Source of the DNA: Paenibacillus endophyticus
GTDB lineage: Bacteria > Bacillota > Bacilli > Paenibacillales > Paenibacillaceae
Direction of reading: 5' to 3'
DNA: 64,000 bases
Assembly: GCF_014192395.1 (NCBI RefSeq)
Contig: NZ_JACHXW010000014.1
Location: forward strand, 93,149 to 157,148
This document shows positions 43,801 to 49,795 of this stretch, one piece after another. Below the pieces are notes generated by a model. That model was not told where the DNA came from, did no database searches, and was given only the letters and a program-made list of their open reading frames with translations. The position numbers and the translations under genes were made by a program. The number at the start of each line of letters is the position of its first letter. The first letter of the stretch is position 1.

Positions 43801-46709
43801 GCAAACTTACGGAAAGATTCATCTGTGCACACTGCCGTTCGTACGGGGAGAAAATGATTGAACATCCCTACTATCGTCGCCATTTCTGATCGGGTACGGC
43901 CCGATGTCAACGTTCCGGACACCAAATCGATTTGTCCGGTATATCGATGGAGAAGCAGAAAGTATACGGCGAACAATACAGCATTGACCGTCATTTGATT
44001 GGATCGGGCGAATTGGTCGATTCCCGCCGCGAGATCCGCCGGCAGTTGAAATTGAACCGTGTCGCCGCAGAACGACCGTTTCTCCGCTCTTCTGCGGTCC
44101 GTCGGCATACGTAGGCCCGGCAAGTCGGCGGCCAGTTGGTTCCGCCAGAACATTTTGGAATGCTCCTCCGCTAGCGCAACCCCAGTGCCGGCCATCCATA
44201 CCGCCGCATCTTTGAGCTGCAGAGGCTGCGGATGCAGCGATTGTCCGCCGTAGAGGGCAAGCCACTCTTCCAGTAGAATGCGAATTGAAATACCGTCTAC
44301 GATTGCATGATGCGCGTCAAATAACAAGTACAGTCTGTTGTCGCGACATCGAACCAAACCGGCGCGAAATAACGGAGCAGAATCCAACTGAAACGGCCGC
44401 ACGAATCGACGTACAATGGATTCGATGGTTTCTGCCGACTCCTCAATTTCCATCCGAACCGGGATATTCGCTTGGACGGTCTGAACCATGTCTCCGGCCT
44501 TCCAATCGATTGACGTCCGCAGCGCTTCATGGCGCAAGACAAGCTTCTGCAAAGCTTGCTCCAGCTTCTTAACATCAACGTCCCCTTCGATGAGAAAAAC
44601 GACCGGGACGTTGTAGCTGATTCCAACACCCTCTTGCTGCTCTTCTAAAAAGACGTTTCGTTGGCCGCCAGTCAATGGAAAATGTTTGCCTTCGCCGATC
44701 GGCAGAAACTGTGGTACGCCGCCGGATGGCCCACCTGCCGACTGTTCAATCAAAAATGCCAATCCAGCAAAGGTTGGGTTAAGAAAGAAGTCAGAAAGCG
44801 AGACCTCTGCCTGGAACTCGTTATAAATATTCGCGAGCAGCGTCGCCGCTTTCATGGAATGGCCACCGGACTCGAAAAAGTGGCTTTCCCTGCCGTTCAT
44901 CCGAACTTTAAGCGCGTCTTCCCATATCGGAATCATTCGTTTTTCGATTTCGCTGTAAGGTGACATGGAGACGAAATCCGCTACGCCCGCTTCCGCTATT
45001 TGCTGCTTTTCCAACGCTTCTTCAATTTGTGCAATACTTTTGTCAAACTCTCCTGCTGTAAATTGTTGTGCCAGCAAATACCTTTGAACTTTTCCACTGG
45101 TCGTTTTAGGTATGGTCCTGACCGGAATAACGTAAGCTATTTCCGTCCCCATCCTTACATTCATTTTTTTCTTCAACTCTCGTATAAGCGGCACGACATT
45201 CTGCCATTTACCCCGATAGGTAACAAAAAAAGCGATCTCATCCGTTTGCTTTTCTAAGTTAAATACTCCGCAAGCGGCAACCTTCCCAAGTTCGACGGCG
45301 CACTCCTCCGCAGCAATTCGTTCTAAATCATGCGGATAAATATTTTGCCCATTTATAATGATGAGATCTTTTTTTCGTCCGGTTATAATGAGACGCTCGT
45401 TGCGAAGAAATCCCAGATCGCCAGTATCGAGCCATCCTTCAGAATCTATCGTCGATTGTGTCGCTTGGATGTTATTGTAATATCCCGAGGTTACATGAGG
45501 TCCGCGGATTTGAATGCTTCCGATCACGCGTTCGGTCAGCTTCCGTCCGTCCTCGCCAATAATTCTCACTTCGCAATCGGCAACTGGAAAACCAACATCA
45601 ACAAATTCGATCGCGTCCGCCGCGTCATTCACAACCGCTTCACGCATCTCCCCGCTCGAATGGAGCGAATTCCGCTCTAGTGCAATCGATTGCAGCGGTT
45701 CGTGCACCGGAGGAAACGTGACGGCCAAAGTCGCTTCTGCCATTCCATAGACCGGAAACATCGCGTTCTGATTCAGACCGTATTCTTGCATTTTCTTGCT
45801 AAATTCCCGGCAAAGTTGCACCGAAATCGGTTCGGCCCCGTTAAAGATGAGTCTTACACACGACAGATCGAGCGTTTCGGCCAAAGCTTCGTCGAAATGG
45901 CGTAACAGATGATGGTAGCCGAAATTGGGGGAAGCCAGCGTCGTAATCCGATGCTCATGCGTCTTGGCCAGCCAAAGCATCGGATTCATTATGAATAAGG
46001 AGGTACTCATGATGTATTGCTTCATGCCTGCGAGGAGCGGTGTGAGATGGAAACCGATTAATCCCATATCATGTGTAAGAGGCATCCAGCTTATCGAACT
46101 GTCGTTTGAAGAGGCGCCGCTATTGTGTACAATGGCTCTCATATTCGTCAATATATTGCGATGGGTTAAGACAACGCCTTTCGGATTGCCGGTAGATCCG
46201 GATGAGAATTGAATGAAAGCCCTATCCGTCTCACGAGCGTTCCATGGGATCCCCTCGTCTCCAGAAGCCCAATCCAGCTCTTCCGTCGTTACACTGTAAC
46301 TTTTCCAGGTTTCGTATAAGCTGCTGAACTCATTCGACTTGGCATAATCCAGAAGACTGAGCAAATTTTGATTCGACGTAATGATAATAGGCGATTCCAA
46401 AATGCTCCAAATTTTAGCTGTTTTCAGCCGTTGATCCTCGCCCTGACCCGCAGAAATCGGAACAGCAATAAATCCGCCTAACAAACATGCCCAGAAACAT
46501 TCAATAAATCGTTGATTATCTTCCGTTTGAATAATCACTATTTGACCCGGCTTAAAGCCTTTTCTCTGGAGCATGTACAATATAGACAACGAACGTTGGC
46601 GCAGCAGGCTATAATCTACACGATGCTCTTCATTGCGCGAAATAAAAGTGATGCCTTCGGTGGAACTCGTCTGCATCATGACATTTATCAATGTATTGCT
46701 GCAATTCAT
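37806..46709 (-). CDS. lipo-initiating NRPS: FAAL-ACP-C-A(Ser)-PCP-C-A(Thr)-PCP-partial C
   Basis: This is a 2967-residue synthetase. An N-terminal fatty acyl-AMP ligase (about 1-585, SGSTGNPKG at 170, VYGMAEATLA) should activate a fatty acid and load it on the ACP (GGHS, Ser618). Module 1 is C (about 680-1090, HHAIVDG), A (about 1110-1620) and PCP (Ser1673). Its signature D-V-W-H-F-S-L-I-D-K is a serine code. Module 2 is C (about 1725-2140, HHMISDG), A (about 2170-2680) and PCP (Ser2713). Its signature D-F-W-N-I-G-M-V-H-K is the threonine code. The last 190 residues resemble only the C-terminal lobe of a condensation domain. No epimerase or thioesterase is seen. The ATG overlaps the acyltransferase stop (ATGA), with AGGAGGG upstream. 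Confidence 0.95.
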   Translation of the reverse strand: MNCSNTLINVMMQTSSTEGITFISRNEEHRVDYSLLRQRSLSILYMLQRKGFKPGQIVIIQTEDNQRFIECFWACLLGGFIAVPISAGQGEDQRLKTAKIWSILESPIIITSNQNLLSLLDYAKSNEFSSLYETWKSYSVTTEELDWASGDEGIPWNARETDRAFIQFSSGSTGNPKGVVLTHRNILTNMRAIVHNSGASSNDSSISWMPLTHDMGLIGFHLTPLLAGMKQYIMSTSLFIMNPMLWLAKTHEHRITTLASPNFGYHHLLRHFDEALAETLDLSCVRLIFNGAEPISVQLCREFSKKMQEYGLNQNAMFPVYGMAEATLAVTFPPVHEPLQSIALERNSLHSSGEMREAVVNDAADAIEFVDVGFPVADCEVRIIGEDGRKLTERVIGSIQIRGPHVTSGYYNNIQATQSTIDSEGWLDTGDLGFLRNERLIITGRKKDLIIINGQNIYPHDLERIAAEECAVELGKVAACGVFNLEKQTDEIAFFVTYRGKWQNVVPLIRELKKKMNVRMGTEIAYVIPVRTIPKTTSGKVQRYLLAQQFTAGEFDKSIAQIEEALEKQQIAEAGVADFVSMSPYSEIEKRMIPIWEDALKVRMNGRESHFFESGGHSMKAATLLANIYNEFQAEVSLSDFFLNPTFAGLAFLIEQSAGGPSGGVPQFLPIGEGKHFPLTGGQRNVFLEEQQEGVGISYNVPVVFLIEGDVDVKKLEQALQKLVLRHEALRTSIDWKAGDMVQTVQANIPVRMEIEESAETIESIVRRFVRPFQLDSAPLFRAGLVRCRDNRLYLLFDAHHAIVDGISIRILLEEWLALYGGQSLHPQPLQLKDAAVWMAGTGVALAEEHSKMFWRNQLAADLPGLRMPTDRRRAEKRSFCGDTVQFQLPADLAAGIDQFARSNQMTVNAVLFAVYFLLLHRYTGQIDLVSGTLTSGRTRSEMATIVGMFNHFLPVRTAVCTDESFRKFAGRVHRHLTDLYAHQDYPLERIVADIAMHRTSAHSRLYDTMLIVHNEFDADIAIEISGLRLIQTEVHTGTAKLDFKLDVYMNSHGLLRGVWEFNTDLFAKSSMERMSNHYTELLRSAIAAPDQTLSTIEMVSERERQLLVDWNSTEAEYPAGDTLHELFERQTERDPSRPAVYCGGQQMTYGELNARANRLAFWLREIGGIQADTIVALMAERSIDLVVAIMAVLKAGGAYLPIDPHFPQERIRYMLEDSGAGIVLTQHRFADIANQLVFAGKTVCLEDELLYVGDGGNLKPIASSHHLAYVIYTSGSTGRPKGVMIEHEAAVNRLHWMQRRYPLTGKDRILQKTPYTFDVSVWELLWWSIAGAAVVMLGPREEKDPAAIAEAVERYGVTTMHFVPSMLRAFLDEAENRPRHVDKLASLKRVFASGEALPSREVGRFNQVIADHICVRLINLYGPTEAAIDVTSFDCPWSGESDPVPIGKPIDNIRMYVVGPGDLLQPIGLPGELCIAGIGLARGYLNQLDLTAEKFVPCPFEPEGNRMYRTGDLARWREDGQLEYFGRLDHQVKIRGYRIELGEIEAALMSRDDIREAVVLGKGSSGDDHLLYAYFAATRDISNAEIRAYLAESLPEYMIPSFYVKVDNIPINSSGKADRKALAQLEVRLDDITKYVAPQNEWEAGLAEIWQDVLGLEQVGRHDHFFEIGGHSLKATQLLHKLHKEMQVDLSLRHIFSNPTIEKLAAVLNVAQKSVHVPIPAAEVRKSYPLSAAQNRLYVLHRFEGIGTAYHLPAAFVCEGVLDEIRLERAIQALIGRHESLRTSFELVDGMPMQIIHPQVPFQLERLNGNEASLSAVIKTFTRTFNLEQAPLLRAGIMRLSDEQFLIMFNIHHMISDGVSMAVLVQEFAELYEGKELPALKVQYKDFTMWQHSFLASELLLEQQKYWLETFADEVPLLNMPTDFKRPALKRYEGARVAFTFSAEETDRLKSLAAESDATLFMVLLAVFTIFLSRYSGQDDIVVGSPVSGRPHADLHNLIGMFVNTLPLRNYPSAGKTFSFFLQELSGNTVKALENQDYPFEELVNKLQLPRDISRNPLFEALLVLQNMEIPELNLDQCAMKPLAIEHSTAKFDLVLEVTETGDELNGHLEYSTQLFREETVHRFVGHIRSIALAVAENPQIQIGAIEMLTNEERGALHQFNDTACAYPQHLTIQQIFEEQAAKSPGRAAVVCEAERLTYAELNNKANRVAERLRGKGVVPNERVAILTERSVDMIVGMLAILKAGGCYVPIDPAYPADRIQYMLSDCEARFVLTHSPDTNIHGNSFDVEWIDISESSAQQCENLSCVNNPGDLAYIIYTSGTTGKPKGVMIEHRNVVRLLVHDKPLIDFTKDDVWTMFHSYCFDFSVWEMYGALLFGGKLVVVPKQTAQNPQRFLELLVEENVTVLNQTPSAFYNLLHFDTEKGAADLRLKVVIFGGEALKPAMLKTFHDKYPETKLVNMYGITETTVHVTYKEITDREIQENVSNIGRPIPTLSCYIMDANFMLVPVGVPGELYVGGEGVARGYLNRAELTADKFVSNPFVPRTRLYRSGDLARWLPDGSLEYMGRLDHQVKLRGFRIELGEIEAVLLRHERIADAVVLVNPTQAGDERLCAYFVASGELSVAELRAFLSRTLPDYMIPSSFTTVERFPLTTNGKVDRKALAGLTANLEAITAYSAPKNEMEAGIVTIWRELLQLERIGRQDHFFEIGGNSLLLIRMHAKLEEQFPGVFKVTDLFSRPTVAGLAELLAEREGKDDAVALKGILMPADYFKSRDELQPPFSYRIVLDRRVGQAIDQWMAIRGISPETFFATAWFLLFQHVTGGASNLVLHVRDVSPHSGKQIVAEPSRLSGFDALFHETNHNLGRDREDVYPLAQAKRLGDSDKGNQLFVLLDFYKGGGVGLEIASAYDAVVHGFKENGQYGIVWESSGNRLKRDKAKMLAGRYAAICKWMTDEYGELQASATKED

Positions 46710-47938
46710 GAACGCCCTCCTACTCTCTTCAAATCCGCTAATCGATCATTTATTTCTACTGTTTCTACTTCTTTTGCGTCAAAGATGTGCAACAAATATG
46801 CTAGTGCTGTCTCGTATTCATCTTCCGATGGTTTTTCCCCGCTCCGCTCCAATCGTGCAAGGATCGTTTCAATCTCGCGATAAGGCGTAACTACGTTTTG
46901 CCGGTATGCATCGATGGTTATCTTTGAATTTCGGTTTTTCGTGCTGACTGCATAGGCCAAGCATTTCTCAAAATAGGACAAGCGGCTTCTTCGAATCAAC
47001 TTCTGCAAATCTACTTCATGATCGGCACTGTAAGCTAAGACGAAAGGATGTTCTTGCCGAAAAAGCGAAGTTAGCACGCTGCTGGGACCAAGTTCGACCA
47101 TCGTGCTTACAGGTAAATGAACGATAGTATTCAAGCATGCTGCCCATTGAACAGGACTTGACATTTGTTTTACTAGCTTTTCCGCAATTTCACCGGCTTG
47201 CCTATGCTGTTCGCCGTCCAAATTGGACAATACCGGGAATTGCGGATTTCGAAATGTAAAAAGAGTCAAAAATTCACGAAATTTTTCTGCTGCATCCTGC
47301 ATATACGGGCTATGGAAAGGAGCGCTAACTTTTAATGGAACAATTTTCGCTCCTAAATCTGAAAGAATCTCCGATACCGCTTCTACTCCGAGGCCATGAC
47401 CGGAGATGACGGCCTGTCGTCCTGAATTCACGTTGGATACAACAACCATTCCAGCCCCCAAAGACTCGTTCGACCATTTTTGACAAACCTTTTCCACCAT
47501 GTCGACCGCTAATCCAATCACTGCAGCCATTTTCCCTTCAATTTTGTTCGCCACCTGCTGCATGAACTTTCCTCGCATTTGCACCATTTTAAGAGCATCG
47601 GCAAACGTAATCGATGCTGCACAAGCCAAAGCCGTAATCTCGCCCAGACTATGACCGGCTGCAACCGCTGGTTTCATTCCGACTTCTCGCACATACATGA
47701 CATATGCCGCGTAACTGATGGTGAGAACAGACGGTTGCGTATTCTCAGTTAATGCAAGCTCCTCATTCGTCCCCTTTTCACATAGCTTTTTCATATCGAT
47801 TCCCAGAATATCGCTTGCCTCCTCATACACCTCGTTCAGGTAAGGAAACTGCTCCGTCCACTGTTTTCCCATTCCGGTATACTGAGCTCCCTGTCCGGGA
47901 AAAAGCAAAGCCACTGGATTCACGTCATTCATCCTCAT
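46706..47938 (-). CDS. discrete malonyl-CoA:ACP acyltransferase (trans-AT)
   Basis: This is a 410-residue protein. The FabD-like acyltransferase (about 8-295) has FPGQGAQYTGMG, GHSLGE with Ser97, and the carboxylate-binding Arg in QMRGKFMQ. VSAPFHSPYM carries the catalytic His, a combination that points to malonyl-CoA. A C-terminal extension of about 100 residues (from LIRRSRLSYFEKCLAYAV) is absent from FabD; I do not recognise its family. Since the ketosynthase-bearing synthetase lacks an AT domain, this enzyme should supply its extender unit in trans. It starts 15 bp after the beta-sandwich protein gene and overlaps the next synthetase by 4 bp. Confidence 0.93.
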   Translation of the reverse strand: MRMNDVNPVALLFPGQGAQYTGMGKQWTEQFPYLNEVYEEASDILGIDMKKLCEKGTNEELALTENTQPSVLTISYAAYVMYVREVGMKPAVAAGHSLGEITALACAASITFADALKMVQMRGKFMQQVANKIEGKMAAVIGLAVDMVEKVCQKWSNESLGAGMVVVSNVNSGRQAVISGHGLGVEAVSEILSDLGAKIVPLKVSAPFHSPYMQDAAEKFREFLTLFTFRNPQFPVLSNLDGEQHRQAGEIAEKLVKQMSSPVQWAACLNTIVHLPVSTMVELGPSSVLTSLFRQEHPFVLAYSADHEVDLQKLIRRSRLSYFEKCLAYAVSTKNRNSKITIDAYRQNVVTPYREIETILARLERSGEKPSEDEYETALAYLLHIFDAKEVETVEINDRLADLKRVGGRS

Positions 47939-47953
47939 TTCTGTAAATATTAG

Positions 47954-48541
47954 TTATTCGTGTTCATGTATCAGTGTTATGGATGCTAGAAAGATATAAG
48001 GGTTGGGTGGCAACGTAATCGACGATATTTCTTTATGTTTGTCAATGACAATTTTTTGAATGGAAAGTCCGGCGAGATATGGAACTTTATTACCTTGAAT
48101 ATTCCTTCGATAAGGAAAAATGATACCGATTTCCTCGTCTGGAAATAAATCATTAGTAAAAAATAAACGCCCCCAATCGGAGATTCGAAAAAGCTGCTCA
48201 TCCGTTTCCCCGTCGCTATAAGAAATCACAACAAAATCGGTGTGATCGCCGAATGTACTCATTCCCAAAAAAGCAATTTCATCGCAACGAGCGTTAATGG
48301 GAACCGTTTGTCCTTCACAGGAGACCATGTCGAAGTGATTGGTCGTATGGCGGGGCAATTGAAACTGAATTCCACGATACGTTTGAACCACCCCTGAAGG
48401 GAGCAGCTCACCAGGAATACTGTCTCCGGAATGATCCAATGAACCGTGGATTTGATGTTCCGACCACGAGATTCCTTTCACGTTGTAGAACGAATCAATA
48501 GCAACGATTGAATTCCGCTTGTTATCAATTTGGGTTGTCAA
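47954..48541 (-). CDS. stand-alone beta-sandwich protein in the lipopeptide operon
   Basis: This is a 195-residue protein without a signal peptide. The TTG start has AGGAGG seven bases upstream. The pattern AIDSFYNVKGIS, GELLPSG, GIQFQLP, CEGQTVPI, LGMSTFGDHTDFVVISYSDG and PNPYIFLASITL matches the galactose-binding-like beta-sandwich found at the end of some secreted glycosidases (fucosidase-type C-terminal domain: D-x-x-x-x-F-x-x-x-G-I, then ADxLP, then LP, then LLG, then YxDG). Here it stands alone, between the BtrH-like gene (11-bp gap) and the acyltransferase gene. Its job in peptide synthesis is unknown. Confidence 0.75.
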   Translation of the reverse strand: MTTQIDNKRNSIVAIDSFYNVKGISWSEHQIHGSLDHSGDSIPGELLPSGVVQTYRGIQFQLPRHTTNHFDMVSCEGQTVPINARCDEIAFLGMSTFGDHTDFVVISYSDGETDEQLFRISDWGRLFFTNDLFPDEEIGIIFPYRRNIQGNKVPYLAGLSIQKIVIDKHKEISSITLPPNPYIFLASITLIHEHE

Positions 48542-48552
48542 ATTAATGCCTC

Positions 48553-49524
48553 CTACGCAAGCAGATATTTTTCAAGCATATTTGCACATTCATATTCTGC
48601 TTCGATGGCTCTCTCCAGTTGCCGGATTACCGTCACGCGGCTATACGAATTGTTGAAAACGGTTTTCGTTAGAATGTTTCGAAAAGCGGTAAAATGAGAG
48701 ACGGCTTTCATGAATTGTCGGACCAATTCAGGCGGAATCGACTGATACAGCGGTGAGGTTTCATGCTGCTGCAAATAATGCAAGAACTCGATGTAGGATA
48801 CTTTTAACCGAATAATATCTTTGAATTGAACGAACCAAAGCATTGCATAAGCCGATGAAGGCGTCGGAGCTTGTGCCAGATGTTCTTTGAGTGTGATGAG
48901 TCCTTTTAAACCGCTAGTGTAGTTCAGAGTCGTTGCTCCGATGATTTTGTCTAGGGTGATTTGTAACTGGCGAAGTAACACACTGTCTTGGATGGCTTTC
49001 ACTGGAGGTGTAATTGCAAATGCGGATGCACCGGGTCTTTCAAACGATTGCTTAATGATCTGTACGGGAACATATCCTTGGTGATGAATGCTCCAAACGA
49101 GCATTTGTTGATTCCATTCATCATAGTTTTGAACAGCGAACATGTGATAATCATTTCGGCTCGTTTGGTAGCCATAGCACCATGGAAGGTAGAAAGATTC
49201 ACCGGAAATAAGTAAGTGTTTATGCTGAGGCAGCTTTTCTAAGAGGCAATTAAAGTCTTTTTCTTGGAGTACGGTGAGGTTCATTCCAAATAACTCGTGA
49301 GCATTCCAAAGGATGGGATTATTCATATGCTTGGATTCATATGCTGATATTTGCTCTACGGAATGATAATAAAAATTCCAGTTATCGGAAAATATCCATT
49401 GAAACGGTTTATTGTACGCTTGAAGAATCGTGCATGCCAGCGCGGTGGCGCAATTCTCGCCAGCCCAAGTAGCATAATGCAATTCGGGAAGCTCACTCAA
49501 TAATGGCTCTTGATTAAGTATCAT
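48553..49524 (-). CDS. BtrH-N-like papain-fold protein, putative acyltransferase or peptidase
   Basis: This is a 323-residue cytosolic protein and the first gene of the operon (ATG with AAAGGA). The N-terminal 170 residues follow the BtrH_N pattern: AGENCATALAC with Cys25 starting a helix, then HLLISGESFYLPW, then NDYHMFAVQNYDEW with His127 and an Asp or Glu soon after. Together these form a plausible Cys-His-Asp set. The C-terminal 150 residues are helical (DIIRLKVSYIEFLHYLQQ, SRVTVIRQLERAIEAEYECAN). BtrH in butirosin synthesis moves an acyl group from an acyl carrier protein to an amine. By analogy this protein could transfer or release the finished chain; this is inference. Confidence 0.78.
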   Translation of the reverse strand: MILNQEPLLSELPELHYATWAGENCATALACTILQAYNKPFQWIFSDNWNFYYHSVEQISAYESKHMNNPILWNAHELFGMNLTVLQEKDFNCLLEKLPQHKHLLISGESFYLPWCYGYQTSRNDYHMFAVQNYDEWNQQMLVWSIHHQGYVPVQIIKQSFERPGASAFAITPPVKAIQDSVLLRQLQITLDKIIGATTLNYTSGLKGLITLKEHLAQAPTPSSAYAMLWFVQFKDIIRLKVSYIEFLHYLQQHETSPLYQSIPPELVRQFMKAVSHFTAFRNILTKTVFNNSYSRVTVIRQLERAIEAEYECANMLEKYLLA

Positions 49525-49795
49525 TCGTCATATCCTTTCGTAATGGAATAGACGTCTGAAGGAAGTGAAGTTCGAATTAGGTTATTCTTGAAGTATTAAC
49601 TCCCCACTCAGACTTGACTGATGTTGGCTCTTGTGCGCAAAGAGGAATTAGCACTCCCTATCTCCTGAAGCTCAGATTTTGCCATTGATCATTAAGGAAG
49701 AAGGGGGTACGGCAGCCAATAAAGCTCCTATCGACTATACCTTCCCCCCTGGGCTTCATTTATTTATTAGATCATACTTCCAATCTTGAATCTGT

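Noticed and set aside
37806..46709. Epimerisation domains giving D-amino acids
   Set aside because: The domain order runs PCP-C or PCP-end with no second HHxxxDG domain between PCP and C, so no E domain is present.
49525..49795. T-box or other riboswitch in the leader of the lipopeptide operon
   Set aside because: No T-box core sequence, no antiterminator/terminator pair with a T tract and no known aptamer pattern could be found. I also see no convincing promoter there.
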